64,000 nucleotides of DNA from Clostridiales bacterium (GCA_902362775.1 CABIXV010000001.1:296768-360767); one strand, 5' to 3'. Numbered from the stretch's first letter, positions 34,227-44,064 are shown. The notes: a model not told the origin generated them from the sequence alone. Made by a program: numbers and translations.

Positions 34227-34559
34227 TCAGCTCCTCGCTATGTAGTCCGGCAGGTCAGAGGCTGGCCACAGCACTACCCCAGGCCAGCGGGCCGTCAGCC
34301 GCAGGGCCAGCTCCCAGCCCTTGGGGGTCAGGCCCAGGTCAGCGATGATAATGGGGCAGTCCAGCAGTCCCAGCCCCCGGAGCCACATAAAAGCCCGCAG
34401 GGTCTGCTCCAGGTCCTCCCCCTCCCCCCGGCCGGGGATGAGCACCCGCACTCCCTGACCCGGCATAGGACGAAACAGGCGGCCAAAGAGCCACCAGGCC
34501 ACAAAGGCCAGTCCCAACACACATACAGCCGCCAGCAGGGTATCCCATATCATCTCCAC
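34227..34559 (-). CDS. Small uncharacterised membrane-associated protein
   Basis: About 110 residues. One N-terminal membrane helix (DTLLAAVCVLGLAFVAWWLF) leads to a basic cytoplasmic domain with VRVLIPGRGEGEDLEQTLRA and DCPIIIADLGLTPKGWELAL. I do not recognise a named family. I start at GTG 34557-34559 because GGAGGTG lies 7 bases upstream; an in-frame ATG at 34578-34580 lacks this. It lies between recD2 and the COG2426 gene on the same strand, 65 bases before recD2. Confidence 0.7.
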   Translation of the reverse strand: MEMIWDTLLAAVCVLGLAFVAWWLFGRLFRPMPGQGVRVLIPGRGEGEDLEQTLRAFMWLRGLGLLDCPIIIADLGLTPKGWELALRLTARWPGVVLWPASDLPDYIARS

Positions 34560-34634
34560 AGAGCAACACCTCCGGGCCATCCTATGCGGAAGGCGGGCCG
34601 CTGGTGTTTCCCCCCGACCCTTCTCTGCCGTCCG

Positions 34635-35132
34635 CTACATGGTGCCGGAGAATAGGTTGATCCCTACATGGGTCAGAGCCAGCATGATACACCCGGCGGT
34701 CAGCACGCCCATGACCACAGCGGGCAGGGCTTTCCTCAACCGCATCCCCAAAAAGGCGGCCGCCAGAGAGCCGGTCCAGGCCCCGGTACCGGGCAGGGGG
34801 ATGGCCACAAAGATCCACAGTCCCAGATACTGGTATTTCTGGACCTTCTGCCCCTTCAGGTGGGCCTTCTTTTCCAGCTTGTCCACCAGGCCGTTAAGCC
34901 TTGGCATATACCTGCGCATTAGCTCAAAGATCCGGCGGATGTAGACGATGATAAAGGGGGCGGGGATAAGGTTGCCCAGGACCGCCGCCGGGAACGCCAG
35001 GTAATAGGGCAGGCCGAGAGCCACCCCGAAGGGCAGGCCGCCCCGCAGCTCGATGATGGGGACCATAGACACCAGCATGGTGAACAGGCATTTGCCCCCA
35101 GTGGTGTCGGTCAAGAACTGGAAAATATCCAT
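34635..35132 (-). CDS. COG2426 family small multidrug export-like membrane protein
   Basis: 165 residues, four or five hydrophobic stretches. Family marks are PIIELRGGLPFGVALGLP near the N-terminus, the basic loop KLEKKAHLKGQKVQKYQYLG and IPLPGTGAWTGSLAAAFLGM. The family is annotated as putative small multidrug export protein, but its role is not proven. I use the ATG at 35130-35132 after GAGGTG. It follows the GNAT gene by 8 bases. Confidence 0.85.
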   Translation of the reverse strand: MDIFQFLTDTTGGKCLFTMLVSMVPIIELRGGLPFGVALGLPYYLAFPAAVLGNLIPAPFIIVYIRRIFELMRRYMPRLNGLVDKLEKKAHLKGQKVQKYQYLGLWIFVAIPLPGTGAWTGSLAAAFLGMRLRKALPAVVMGVLTAGCIMLALTHVGINLFSGTM

Positions 35133-35140
35133 GGAACACC

Positions 35141-35680
35141 TCATTGTTCGTCCGTTTTACAGTCCGCCATCACGGTGTCCCGCAGGCAGACCCAAAACGT
35201 CTCATATGTCCCCCTGTCCCAGGGGGTGGGATAGGTCATCACCGTCAGGGGATGACCTTTGAATTGGGGGCGGTAGGGCGGATGGACATGGAGAAAGGGA
35301 TTCTCCCAGAAGCCAGCCCGCTGATAAAAGCCCTTTCGGCGGATGGAGAGCTCGTCCACCGGCGGATCGATCTCCAGCACCACGCTTTTGCCCCTGCTGT
35401 TTAACAGCTCCAGAGCCCTGGCTCCCAGCCCCTGGCCCCGGAGGGCTGGATCGGTAGCAAAGTGCTCCACATAGGAAAAGCCCTCCTCCTCCCAGTGCAG
35501 AAGAATCCCCACAAAGGTTTCTCCCTCCCAGATAACATCGAAGTGATATTCCGGATGGGACAACACTCGCTCCTGCTTCTCTCGTGTACGCTGTTCGTGG
35601 AGAGGAAAACTGATTGTATACAGGGCAAAGGCACGGTCAAAGGCCGGATGGTCTGGGGAGGTAATCCGTTCAAAAGTCAT
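35141..35680 (-). CDS. GNAT family N-acetyltransferase
   Basis: 179 residues. The GNAT fold shows FVGILLHWEEEGFSYVEHFA and the acetyl-CoA loop DPALRGQGLGARALELLN, followed by LEIDPPVDELSIRRKGFYQR. The substrate is unknown. I use the ATG at 35678-35680 (MTFERITS) with AAAGGAAAT upstream; a longer frame runs into the XRE gene. It is 5 bases after the XRE gene and likely cotranscribed with it and with the COG2426 gene. Confidence 0.88.
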   Translation of the reverse strand: MTFERITSPDHPAFDRAFALYTISFPLHEQRTREKQERVLSHPEYHFDVIWEGETFVGILLHWEEEGFSYVEHFATDPALRGQGLGARALELLNSRGKSVVLEIDPPVDELSIRRKGFYQRAGFWENPFLHVHPPYRPQFKGHPLTVMTYPTPWDRGTYETFWVCLRDTVMADCKTDEQ

Positions 35681-35685
35681 TTGTC

Positions 35686-35910
35686 TTATTTCCTTTCCTC
35701 TGTACGTCCCAATAGATAGTCGGTGGTGACGCCAAAATAGTCGGCCAGAAAGATTAAAGTCGTGGATGGGAGGTTCACTTTGCCATACTCGATTCGTTGA
35801 TAGTGTTGTACTGTACACTCCAGCATGTTGGCCATCTCTTGCTGGGTTTTATTTTGTTCCTGACGTAATGGCTGCAGCCGCTCCGCAATACCGGGCAAAA
35901 TAATCTTCAT
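35686..35910 (-). CDS. XRE family transcriptional regulator
   Basis: About 74 residues, a single helix-turn-helix domain: LRQEQNKTQQEMANMLECTV (recognition pair) and YQRIEYGKVNLPSTTLIFLA, ending DYFGVTTDYLLGRTEERK as in many XRE regulators. I use the ATG at 35908-35910 after GAGAGAA. It is divergent from the 35990 gene, and a 13-bp perfect palindrome lies in the shared promoter region (35933-35945), which suggests autoregulation. Confidence 0.88.
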   Translation of the reverse strand: MKIILPGIAERLQPLRQEQNKTQQEMANMLECTVQHYQRIEYGKVNLPSTTLIFLADYFGVTTDYLLGRTEERK

Positions 35911-35925
35911 TTCTCTCGTAACCCC

Positions 35926-35954
35926 TTGACGTAACATTAAATGTTGTGTATAAT
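35926..35954 (+). promoter_or_regulatory. Promoter with an embedded palindromic operator
   Basis: TTGACG (35926-35931), 17 bases, TATAAT (35949-35954). AACATT-A-AATGTT (35933-35945) sits exactly in the spacer, so a bound repressor would block RNA polymerase. The XRE regulator encoded 22 bases to the left is the obvious candidate. Confidence 0.6.
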
Positions 35955-35989
35955 AAAGGCAACTTTAAAAGTTGTTAGCAGGTGTTTAT

Positions 35990-36238
35990 ATGTCAGATCT
36001 CATGAAATGGATGTACGCCCATTATATCAGGTCCTACATTGAAAGCCAACCCAAGGATGATGGGGAAACCATGTGGTTTGATCTGTTGGAAAACGAACTG
36101 GGCCCCCTCCAACGGGAATCTCTGGAAGCGGTGACCGCTTTTTTTGCCGTGCAGGGCTTTCGCCTCGGTCTCAAAACGGGGATGGCCCTGGCCGGGGACC
36201 TTGAGACCATCCCCCCGACGGCCGGAGGGGCCCACTAG
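35990..36238 (+). CDS. Small uncharacterised protein divergent from the XRE regulator
   Basis: About 82 residues, soluble and acidic: MSDLMKWMYAHYIRSYIESQ, then an ENELGPLQRESLEAVTAF helix and a C-terminal FRLGLKTGMALAGD. The FxxxxGFRLGxxxG ending recalls small proteins of phage-like or regulatory loci, but I cannot name a family. The ribosome site (AGCAGGTG) is weak. Its promoter contains the palindrome described above. The stop codon touches the repeat block at 36239. Confidence 0.65.
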   Translation: MSDLMKWMYAHYIRSYIESQPKDDGETMWFDLLENELGPLQRESLEAVTAFFAVQGFRLGLKTGMALAGDLETIPPTAGGAH

Positions 36239-36638
36239 CAGGCCGCCGCCTTCTCCGGCGTGCCAGCGCGGACGATGGTCCCCCCGCCGTCGCCCGCTCC
36301 CATCCCGGCGGGCCGGGATGGGGGCCCTTATCATTAAAATCCTCGGCGGAAGTAAATTCCGCCTCCGGAAATTCTCCGCCTTCGGCTCCGAATTTTTGGG
36401 GGCTCTGGCGGCGGCGTTATCTCAGCAGCTTTTTCAGATACTGCCCGGTATAGCTGACCGGACAGGCCGCCACTTCCTCCGGCGTGCCGGTACACACAAT
36501 GGTCCCGCCGCCGTCGCTCTTCCCATCCCGGCGGGCCGGGATGGGGGCCCTTATCATTAAAATCCTCAGCGGAAATGAATTCCGCCTCCGGAAATTCTCC
36601 GCCTTCGGCTCCGAATTTTGGGGGCTCTGGCGGCGGCG
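36239..36638. repeat. Tandem duplication of the uvrA 3' end with a palindromic spacer
   Basis: The last 100 or so bases of uvrA (stop at 36639) recur at 36417-36516, 222 bases away, nearly identical and including the stop codon. Between the copies lies an element with a perfect 24-base GC palindrome (36522-36545) and an AATTCCGCCTCCGGAAATT stretch. A further, decayed copy of the same block lies at 36239-36416 (palindrome at 36299-36322). The ORF seen on the minus strand across this block is a shadow of uvrA codons in another frame. There is no independent gene here. Confidence 0.9.
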
Positions 36639-39464
36639 TTATCTCAGCAGCTTTTTCAGATACTGCCCGGTATAGCTGGCCGGACAGGCCGCCACCTCCT
36701 CCGGCGTGCCGGTACACACAATGGTCCCGCCGCCGTCGCCCCCTTCGGGGCCCAGGTCGATGATGTGGTCGGCTGTCTTAATGACATCCAGGTTGTGCTC
36801 GATGACCACCACTGTATTGCCCCCCTCCACCAGCCGCTGGAGGACCTCGATCAGCTTGTGGACGTCGGCGGAGTGGAGGCCCGTTGTAGGCTCGTCCAGG
36901 ATATAGATGGTCTTGCCTGTGGATCGCTTGGACAACTCAGTAGCCAGCTTGACCCGCTGGGCCTCGCCGCCGGACAGCTCGGTGGAGGGCTGGCCCAGCT
37001 TCACATAGCCCAGCCCCACTTCCTCCAGGGTTTTCAGGCGGTTATAGATGCGGGGCAGATTTTCAAAGAAGGGCAGGGCCTCGTCCACCGTCATCTCCAG
37101 CACCTCGTAGATGTTCTTGCCCTTGTAGCGCACCTCCAGCGTCTCCCGGTTGTACCGCCTGCCCTTGCACACCTCGCAGGGGACATAGATATCGGGCAAA
37201 AAGTGCATCTCGATCTTGATGAGCCCGTCGCCGGTACAGGCCTCGCACCGGCCGCCCCTGGTGTTGAAGGAGAAGCGTCCAGGGCCATAGCCCCGGCTTT
37301 TGGCGTCGGGGGTGGAGGCAAACAGGTCCCGGATATCGTTGAACAGGCCGGTATAGGTGGCGGGGTTGGAGCGGGGCGTGCGGCCAATGGGGGACTGGTC
37401 GATGTTGATGACCTTGTCCAAAAACTCCTCCCCCTCGATGCGGTCGTGCTTCCCAGCTCTGGTCTTGGTCCGGTTCAAATCAGCTCCCAGCTTCTTAAAC
37501 AGGATCTCGTTGACCAGGGAGGATTTGCCCGATCCGGATACCCCGGTAACACAGGTAAAGGTACCCAGGGGAAACTCCACATCCACGCCCCGCAGGTTGT
37601 TCTCCCTGGCCCCAAATATCTTCAAATACTTCCCGTTCCCTCTCCGGCGCTGGGTAGGAACGGGGATTTTTTTGCGGCCGGACAGGTAGTCCCCGGTGAT
37701 AGAGCCTGGGGTGTTCATGACCTCCTCCGGGGTGCCGGCGGCCACGATCTGGCCGCCATGAACTCCTGCGCCGGGACCCACGTCGATGATATAGTCTGCC
37801 TCCCGCATGGTGTCCTCGTCGTGCTCCACCACCAGCAGGGTGTTGCCCAGGTCCCGCAGCTCCTTCAGGGTGGCAAGCAGCTTGTCGTTGTCCCGCTGGT
37901 GCAGACCGATAGAGGGCTCGTCCAGGATATACAGCACCCCCATGAGAGAGGAACCGATCTGGGTAGCCAGCCGGATCCGCTGGCTCTCGCCGCCGGACAG
38001 GGTCCCCGCCTCCCGGCTGAGGGTCAGGTACTGCAAGCCCACGGAGCGTAGAAAGCCCAGCCGGCTTTTGATTTCCTTGACGATCTGGGCGGCGATCATG
38101 GTCTGGGTGGGATTCAGCTCCAGCCGCTCCATGAAGTTCAGGGCGTCGCTGACGCTCTTGTGGCAGTAGCTGTCGATATCCAGCCCTCCCACGGTGACGG
38201 CCAGGGACTCCTTTTTCAGCCTGCGCCCCTGGCAGGTAGGGCAGGGGCACTGGGACATACACTCCTCCAGCTCCCGCTTCATACCGTCGGACTGGGTCTC
38301 CCGATAGCGGCGCTCCAGATTGGTGACGATGCCCTCAAAGGGCTGGTACAGGGTGCCCTGGCCCCTGGGCTGGTCATAGTGGAGGGTCAGCTTTTCCCCG
38401 CCCGTGCCGTAGAGGATAACGTCCAGCACCTCCTTCGGCAGGTCCTTGATGGGGGTGTTCAGCTTGAACTTATATTTCTTGGCCAATGCGTCAAAGTACA
38501 TCCGGGAGATTCCGTCCGACTTGATGTTGTTCCAGCCAGAGGCGGTGATCCCCCCCTCGACGATGGATAGATTCTTGTTTGGCATGATGAGGTCCGGGTC
38601 GATCTTCATTTGGGAGCCCAGGCCCATACAGGTGGGACAGGCCCCAAAAGGATTGTTGAAGGAGAACATCCGGGGGGTGAGCTCCTCAATGGATATGCCG
38701 CAGTCTTCACAGGCGTAGTTCTGGGAGAACAGGATATCCCGGTCTTCCCCCACCACGTTGATGACCACCAGGCCCCCCGCCAGGTTGGAGGCGATCTCCA
38801 CGCTGTCGGTAAGCCGGCGTGTGATATCCTCCCGAATGACCAGCCGGTCCACCACGATCTCAATATCGTGCTTCTTGTTTTTCTCCAGCTTGATCTCCTC
38901 GGACAGGTCATAGGTGATACCATCCGCCCGGCAGCGGACATAGCCCGACTTCCGGGCGTCCTCAAAAACTTTGGCGTGCTCCCCCTTCTTTCCCCGGATC
39001 ACAGGAGCCATGACCTGGATACGGGTGGCCTCCGGTAGGGCCAGCACCTGGTCGATAATCTGGTCTATGGTCTGCTGACGGATCTCCTTGCCGCAGATGG
39101 GGCAGTGAGGCGTGCCCACCCTGGCCCACAGCAGCCGGAGGTAGTCGTAGATCTCGGTCACCGTCCCCACGGTGGAGCGGGGATTCTTGCTGGTGGTCTT
39201 TTGGTCGATGGAAATAGCCGGGGACAGGCCGTCGATGTAGTCCACATCCGGCTTCTCCATCTGGCCCAGAAACATCCGGGCATAGGAGGATAGGGACTCT
39301 ACATAGCGGCGCTGCCCTTCGGCGTAGATGGTGTCAAAAGCCAGGGAGGATTTACCCGACCCGGACAGGCCGGTGAGCACCACCAGCTTGTCCCTTGGGA
39401 TGGACACGTCGATATTCTTCAGGTTGTTCACCCGTGCGCCTTTGACGGTAATATGAGTATGCAT
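36639..39464 (-). CDS. uvrA: Excinuclease ABC subunit A
   Basis: 941 residues, the damage-recognising ATPase of nucleotide excision repair. Two ABC modules are complete: Walker A motifs [13 protein letters not shown] and [13 protein letters not shown], signatures [12 protein letters not shown] and [12 protein letters not shown], with Cys pairs for zinc ([27 protein letters not shown] and CEVCKGRRY). The C-terminus ends [10 protein letters not shown]. The ATG follows AAGGAGA. It is the last gene of an apparent six-gene unit that starts with uvrB at 43949. Its 3' end has been duplicated downstream. Confidence 0.98.
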   Translation of the reverse strand: MHTHITVKGARVNNLKNIDVSIPRDKLVVLTGLSGSGKSSLAFDTIYAEGQRRYVESLSSYARMFLGQMEKPDVDYIDGLSPAISIDQKTTSKNPRSTVGTVTEIYDYLRLLWARVGTPHCPICGKEIRQQTIDQIIDQVLALPEATRIQVMAPVIRGKKGEHAKVFEDARKSGYVRCRADGITYDLSEEIKLEKNKKHDIEIVVDRLVIREDITRRLTDSVEIASNLAGGLVVINVVGEDRDILFSQNYACEDCGISIEELTPRMFSFNNPFGACPTCMGLGSQMKIDPDLIMPNKNLSIVEGGITASGWNNIKSDGISRMYFDALAKKYKFKLNTPIKDLPKEVLDVILYGTGGEKLTLHYDQPRGQGTLYQPFEGIVTNLERRYRETQSDGMKRELEECMSQCPCPTCQGRRLKKESLAVTVGGLDIDSYCHKSVSDALNFMERLELNPTQTMIAAQIVKEIKSRLGFLRSVGLQYLTLSREAGTLSGGESQRIRLATQIGSSLMGVLYILDEPSIGLHQRDNDKLLATLKELRDLGNTLLVVEHDEDTMREADYIIDVGPGAGVHGGQIVAAGTPEEVMNTPGSITGDYLSGRKKIPVPTQRRRGNGKYLKIFGARENNLRGVDVEFPLGTFTCVTGVSGSGKSSLVNEILFKKLGADLNRTKTRAGKHDRIEGEEFLDKVINIDQSPIGRTPRSNPATYTGLFNDIRDLFASTPDAKSRGYGPGRFSFNTRGGRCEACTGDGLIKIEMHFLPDIYVPCEVCKGRRYNRETLEVRYKGKNIYEVLEMTVDEALPFFENLPRIYNRLKTLEEVGLGYVKLGQPSTELSGGEAQRVKLATELSKRSTGKTIYILDEPTTGLHSADVHKLIEVLQRLVEGGNTVVVIEHNLDVIKTADHIIDLGPEGGDGGGTIVCTGTPEEVAACPASYTGQYLKKLLR

Positions 39465-39477
39465 GATCTGGTTCTCC

Positions 39478-40323
39478 TTATTGTTTCCCTTTGGGCGGTC
39501 CGGCCTTCAGCAGGACCAGCCGTCGGACATCCTCCAGCTGCTCCTCCCGCTTCACATCCAGCACCAGCCACTTGCCGCCGTTGAACAGCGGGGTATTCTC
39601 AAACACGGTTTGAAAGGCCGGGGAAAAGGTGGGCAGCAGGGCGTTGAGTTCCTCCATCTGCTTTGCCCCCACCGTCACCAGGGCGGTAAACCAGCCCGCC
39701 CGGATGTAGCAGGCGCACAGGGCCCCGGATCCCTTTTTATACTTCACGTTCCAGCCACGATCCATGGAACACCCGCTGAACTCGATGGCGGGCTTCACCC
39801 CGTAAGTGTTCTCCATCCAGCTCTGGAGCCGGAAAAACAGTGGACTGCCTACCCAGCGGGCGATTTCATCCATGTTGGGCTGAATGTTCCGGGGAAATGC
39901 CGCATCCCAGGGAGTCGAAGGATCCAGTCTCATTTCCTCCGGTCGGGGCTCCCGGGCGAAGCGGACCAGGTCCTCCCGCACCGCCCCCCATTTCCGGTAG
40001 TTTTCCCGGCCCTGGCGCAGGGTCATGCCGCGGTTCTCATCGCTGGGGTCGTCCTCGCCGGGATCAAACAGGTCGTTCTCCCAGAAGCACACCGGACAGA
40101 TATAGGCCAGGGCCTCCTCTTTGGGCACGGGGAAGGTAAGAAATCCGCAGCAGGGGCAGGGATAAATTCCCGCCGGCTCCTCTGGCTCCGGCTCAGGAGC
40201 CGGGCTCGGCCCGGACTCCTCCAGCACCGTCCAGCCCCCCTCCTCCGATTTTCCCAGCAGGAGAAACCCGTTTTCAGCGGTGGGGAGGTATTGGAATTTT
40301 TCCCTGTCTGCTTGCTCTCTCAT
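39478..40323 (-). CDS. CPCC zinc-binding domain fused to a DUF3788 domain
   Basis: 281 residues. After an N-terminal part (about 1-50) comes a Cys-rich CPCC domain ([15 protein letters not shown] and [20 protein letters not shown], about 53-100), a small metal-binding module. The C-terminal part (about 135-275) matches the DUF3788 pattern: [40 protein letters not shown] and [21 protein letters not shown]. The function of both is unknown. Its start overlaps the TfoX-domain gene by 4 bases (ATGA), and uvrA starts 13 bases after its stop, so all are cotranscribed. Confidence 0.85.
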   Translation of the reverse strand: MREQADREKFQYLPTAENGFLLLGKSEEGGWTVLEESGPSPAPEPEPEEPAGIYPCPCCGFLTFPVPKEEALAYICPVCFWENDLFDPGEDDPSDENRGMTLRQGRENYRKWGAVREDLVRFAREPRPEEMRLDPSTPWDAAFPRNIQPNMDEIARWVGSPLFFRLQSWMENTYGVKPAIEFSGCSMDRGWNVKYKKGSGALCACYIRAGWFTALVTVGAKQMEELNALLPTFSPAFQTVFENTPLFNGGKWLVLDVKREEQLEDVRRLVLLKAGPPKGKQ

Positions 40324-40640
40324 GTCTGCTTCCTCCGTTTCCTGGGCGGTTGACTGTTTGGGGACACCAGCTCCGCCGCCCGGCGCAGGGTTTCCCCGTC
40401 GTCCGGGTCCAGGACATAGTGGGGCTTGGCCCCCTCATAGGGGGCGGCGGAGGGGCGGTCTCCCAGCAGCCCTTCCACACAGGGGAGCATCTTGACAAAG
40501 GGGGTGTCGTCGCACACCAGCAGCACAGGCCTGTCGTTGAGATACACCATATACTCTCCGAACATCTTGCGGGAGCGGACTTCCCCCGTTCCCTCCAGCT
40601 GTTCGCAGAGATAGGTAACAAATTCGGGGCTGGTAGACAT
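40320..40640 (-). CDS. TfoX N-terminal domain protein
   Basis: 106 residues. It has the TfoX_N pattern: VRSRKMFGEYMVYLNDRPVLLVCDD and later AKPHYVLDPDDGETLRR. Larger TfoX proteins regulate competence in gamma-proteobacteria, but the short stand-alone form has no proven role. The ATG follows AAAGGAGAAGACT. It overlaps the following CPCC gene by 4 bases in the uvrB-uvrA unit. Confidence 0.88.
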   Translation of the reverse strand: MSTSPEFVTYLCEQLEGTGEVRSRKMFGEYMVYLNDRPVLLVCDDTPFVKMLPCVEGLLGDRPSAAPYEGAKPHYVLDPDDGETLRRAAELVSPNSQPPRKRRKQT

Positions 40641-40653
40641 AGTCTTCTCCTTT

Positions 40654-41142
40654 TCAAACAGTCAGATCGGCGGTCTCCGCCCCAACCAGCCCAATCAGGT
40701 CTGTGGGTGAAAGCTCCACCTGACAGCCGATTTTACCGGCGGACACGATAATGGTATCCAGAATCTCCGCTGTCTCATGGAACACCGTGGGGTACTGCTT
40801 CTTCATGCCGATGGGCGAGCAGCCCCCGTGGACATAGCCTGTCAGGGGGAGCAGCTCCTTCTGGTGGAGCATGGCGACGGACTTTTCCCCTACCGCCTTG
40901 GCCGCTTTTTTCAGGTCCAGGCTGTCGGCCACCGGGATGTCAAAGACATACAAGGCACCGGACGCCCCCCGGGCCACCAGCGTTTTGAACACACACTCCG
41001 GGTCCTGGCCCATGATCCCGGCCACCGTCACCCCGTCCACCGCCTCCCCCTCTTCGTGGGGATAGGTGTGGGGGGTATAGGGGATCTCTTTTTGGTCCAA
41101 GATCCGCATCACATTGGTTTTTTCATCCTTCTGCTTTGCCAC
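40654..41142 (-). CDS. ybaK: Cys-tRNA(Pro)/Cys-tRNA(Cys) deacylase, YbaK/EbsC family
   Basis: 162 residues, a cytoplasmic editing enzyme that hydrolyses misacylated Cys-tRNA(Pro). The N-terminal MRILDQKEIPYTPHTYPHEE, the conserved VFKTLVARG lysine segment, and GGCSPIGMKKQYPTVFHETA are typical of the YbaK type. The start is GTG at 41142 with GAGGCGATCCC ahead. It lies inside the uvrB-uvrA unit, 13 bases before the TfoX gene. Confidence 0.93.
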   Translation of the reverse strand: MAKQKDEKTNVMRILDQKEIPYTPHTYPHEEGEAVDGVTVAGIMGQDPECVFKTLVARGASGALYVFDIPVADSLDLKKAAKAVGEKSVAMLHQKELLPLTGYVHGGCSPIGMKKQYPTVFHETAEILDTIIVSAGKIGCQVELSPTDLIGLVGAETADLTV

Positions 41143-41160
41143 GGGATCGCCTCATTTCTC

Positions 41161-41907
41161 TTACAGTATGTAGATCCACAGCACAGCCAGGATCAAAATA
41201 TGGACGGGATAAAAGGCATAGCAGAAATATTGGAATCCCCGCCCGCCGGGCCCTCGCCGCCCGTTATACATCCAAATAGGGAGCAAGGCCAGCACGGCCA
41301 GCCCCTGCTGCGGGAAGGAGAACTCCAGTCCTCCCAGAGAGATTGGAAACTGCATCCCGCCCATCAGCACGCCGTTGATGATCCACAGCCCAGCCAGCTC
41401 CGCCAGCCAGCCAAAGGGCAGCTCCCGGCACACCCAGAACAGCAGCACCGTCAGCACCCCCAGACCGCCGTAGTCCACCATAGACAGCTGGCCCAGAACA
41501 TAGCCCAGCCAGCAGGCCACTCCAAGGGTCAGATAGCGCCAGAGACCGCCTTTTTCCGCCCCAGCCCGGGCCAGACGCAGCATCAGCAGGGCCAGACAGA
41601 AGGTGAACAGCACGTTCTGATGGAAGGGATAGATCACATTCCCCCCGTACATCAGATTAAAGGGGATCTCGGAGATCAGGGCAAACAGAAAGATCCGCCC
41701 CAGATATCCTTTGAAATGATGGGTGCGGGCAAAGCCCTCCGCAATCTGGAAGGCAAAGATGGGAAAGGCCAGCCGGCCTATACTGGTCATCCACGCGGCC
41801 CCGGGAATCACTGTGGCCCACATATGGTCACACAGCATCAGCGCCATCGCCATCACCTTTAAGGTGAAGGCGTTTACCAATTTCAGGCGGTTCAGCGTAG
41901 GCTTCAT
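41161..41907 (-). CDS. TraX family membrane protein
   Basis: 248 residues with about eight membrane helices. TraX marks include FTLKVMAMALMLCDHMWATV, TSIGRLAFPIFAFQIAEGF, and RIFLFALISEIPFNLMYG. TraX acetylates pilin in the F plasmid; chromosomal relatives in Firmicutes are unassigned acyltransferase-like membrane proteins. I use the ATG at 41905-41907 after AAGGAGATGCT. It is 74 bases downstream of uvrB and 19 bases before ybaK. Confidence 0.9.
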   Translation of the reverse strand: MKPTLNRLKLVNAFTLKVMAMALMLCDHMWATVIPGAAWMTSIGRLAFPIFAFQIAEGFARTHHFKGYLGRIFLFALISEIPFNLMYGGNVIYPFHQNVLFTFCLALLMLRLARAGAEKGGLWRYLTLGVACWLGYVLGQLSMVDYGGLGVLTVLLFWVCRELPFGWLAELAGLWIINGVLMGGMQFPISLGGLEFSFPQQGLAVLALLPIWMYNGRRGPGGRGFQYFCYAFYPVHILILAVLWIYIL

Positions 41908-41981
41908 AGCATCTCCTTGTAGTCGTTCTTTCTCTCCTTTTGAAGGTACAGGCCCACTTTTATTTTCCATGCCTGCGCCGC

Positions 41982-43949
41982 TCACTTCCCCCGCAGCTCG
42001 ATGATCTGGTCCCGCAGGGCGGCCGCCAGCTCGAACTCCAGCATCTTGGCAGCCTCGCGCATCTCTTTTTCCAGACGGGCGATCCGCTCTGCCTTCTGCT
42101 GTTTAGTGAGGCCCTGGACCTCGCCCCTCTTCTCCGGGGTATCCTCCCCTTCGGCAGAGATATCCAGCAGAGCCCGCACCGATTTGATGACTGTCTTGGG
42201 TACGATGCCGTGGGCCTTGTTGAAGGCGTCCTGCTTCTCCCGCCTCCGTTCGGTTTCATCCATCGCCCGGCGCATGGAGGGTGTGATGGTGTCGGCGTAC
42301 ATGATGACCATGCCCTCGGCGTTTCGGGCCGCCCGGCCGATGGTCTGGATGAGGGAAGTCTCGCTTCGGAGAAATCCCTCCTTGTCCGCGTCCAGAATGG
42401 CCACTAAGGACACCTCAGGCAGATCCAGCCCCTCCCGCAGCAGGTTGATCCCCACCAGCACATGGAAGGCACCCAGGCGCAGATCCCGGATAATTTCCAT
42501 GCGCTCCATGGCATCGATGTCGTGGTGCATATAGCGCACCTTGATCCCCGCCCCCTGGAGATAGGCGGTCAGATCCTCCGCCATCCTTTTGGTCAGGGTG
42601 GTGACCAGCACCCGCTCGTTCCTGGCGGTACGCTGGTTTATCTCACCGATCAAGTCGTCGATCTGGCCCTCTACGGGACGGACCTCAATACGGGGATCCA
42701 GCAGACCGGTGGGCCGGATGACCTGCTCCACAATCTGTCCGGAGCGGGTGCGCTCGTACTCCCCAGGGGTAGCGGACACATAGACCACCTGGTTGACCCG
42801 CTGCTCAAACTCCGGAAATTTCAGCGGCCGGTTGTCAAAGGCGCAGGGCAGGCGGAAGCCGTAGTCCACCAGGGTGGTCTTGCGGGCCCGGTCCCCATTG
42901 TACATGGCCCGCACCTGGGGCAGGGTGACATGGCTCTCGTCGATAAACAGAACGAAGTCTTTTGGGAAATAGTCCAGCAGGGTATGGGGAGGCGAGCCGA
43001 CGGGGCGGCCTTCAATCACCCGTGAGTAATTCTCAATGCCTGAGCAGTAGCCCAGCTCCTGCATCATCTCCACGTCGTACATGGTGCGCTGCTTGACGCG
43101 CTGGGCCTCAATGAGCTTGTTCTCCGATTCGAAGAAAGCCACCCGCTCCTCCAACTCCTTGTAGATCTCCTGGATAGCGGCGTCCATCTTCTCCTTGGGA
43201 GTGACATAGTGGGTGGCAGGCCAGATAGGGATATTGGTCAGCCGACGGATGGGGGTGCCGGTGACCACATTGATCTCGCTGATGCGGTCGATCTCGTCCC
43301 CGAAAAACTCCACCCGGATGGCCGTGTCCTTCCAGTAGGCTGGCCAGATCTCCACCGTGTCTCCCCGGACACGGAACATATTGCGTTCAAAGGCGATGTC
43401 GTTGCGCTCGTAGCGGATGGCCACCAGCTTTTTCAGCATCTCGTCCCGCTCCATCTGGGCGCCCACCCGGAGGGAAACCATCATCTTCTCAAAATCCTCC
43501 GGCTCGCCCAGGCCGTAGATGCAGGACACCGAGGATACCACGATCACGTCCCGCCGCTCCAGCAGGGAGGCGGTGGCGGACAGGCGGAGACGGTCGATCT
43601 CTTCATTAATGGCGGAGTCCTTTTCGATAAAGGTATCCGTATGGGGGATATAGGCCTCCGGCTGGTAGTAGTCGTAGTAGGACACGAAGTATTCCACCGC
43701 GTTGTTGGGGAAAAATTCCTTAAACTCGGCGCACAGTTGGGCGGCCAGAGTCTTGTTATGGGCCAGTACCAAGGTGGGACGCTGGACCTTCTCGATGATC
43801 TTGGCCATGGTGAAGGTCTTGCCCGAGCCGGTCACTCCCAGCAGGGTCTGCTCGTCCAGCCCCATCTCGATCCCCTGGGCCAGAGCCTGAATGGCCTCCG
43901 GCTGGTCGCCGCTGGGGGTATATTCTGAAACCACTTCAAATTTGGGCAT
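41982..43949 (-). CDS. uvrB: Excinuclease ABC subunit B
   Basis: About 655 residues; the damage-verifying helicase of excision repair. Seen are Walker [13 protein letters not shown], the beta-hairpin region [20 protein letters not shown], motif II as [11 protein letters not shown], motif VI as [15 protein letters not shown], and the C-terminal UVR domain ([20 protein letters not shown]) that contacts UvrC. I use ATG 43947-43949 after GAGGTGAAGGGA. A LexA box lies in its promoter, so it should be SOS-induced. First gene of the six-gene unit that ends with uvrA. Confidence 0.98.
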   Translation of the reverse strand: MPKFEVVSEYTPSGDQPEAIQALAQGIEMGLDEQTLLGVTGSGKTFTMAKIIEKVQRPTLVLAHNKTLAAQLCAEFKEFFPNNAVEYFVSYYDYYQPEAYIPHTDTFIEKDSAINEEIDRLRLSATASLLERRDVIVVSSVSCIYGLGEPEDFEKMMVSLRVGAQMERDEMLKKLVAIRYERNDIAFERNMFRVRGDTVEIWPAYWKDTAIRVEFFGDEIDRISEINVVTGTPIRRLTNIPIWPATHYVTPKEKMDAAIQEIYKELEERVAFFESENKLIEAQRVKQRTMYDVEMMQELGYCSGIENYSRVIEGRPVGSPPHTLLDYFPKDFVLFIDESHVTLPQVRAMYNGDRARKTTLVDYGFRLPCAFDNRPLKFPEFEQRVNQVVYVSATPGEYERTRSGQIVEQVIRPTGLLDPRIEVRPVEGQIDDLIGEINQRTARNERVLVTTLTKRMAEDLTAYLQGAGIKVRYMHHDIDAMERMEIIRDLRLGAFHVLVGINLLREGLDLPEVSLVAILDADKEGFLRSETSLIQTIGRAARNAEGMVIMYADTITPSMRRAMDETERRREKQDAFNKAHGIVPKTVIKSVRALLDISAEGEDTPEKRGEVQGLTKQQKAERIARLEKEMREAAKMLEFELAAALRDQIIELRGK

Positions 43950-43988
43950 TCCCTTCACCTCGCCAGTAGTCTATACAGATTACTCCTC

Positions 43989-44017
43989 ATTATATCAGAA
44001 CATTTGTTCCAACACAA
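43989..44017 (-). promoter_or_regulatory. uvrB promoter with LexA (SOS) box
   Basis: On the minus strand TTGTGT (44012-44017), 17 bases, TATAAT (43989-43994). GAACATTTGTTC (43998-44009), a perfect match to the Firmicutes LexA site GAAC-N4-GTTC, fills the spacer, so LexA binding would block transcription of uvrB and the following genes. Confidence 0.85.
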
Positions 44018-44064
44018 GAGTTTTTCGCTCCTCCCACCGTTTTTGCAGGGGGAGGAGCGGGTAC

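Noticed and set aside
36334-36717. 127-codon minus-strand ORF with internal repeats
   Set aside because: It is the duplicated uvrA tail read in another frame, not a repeat protein.
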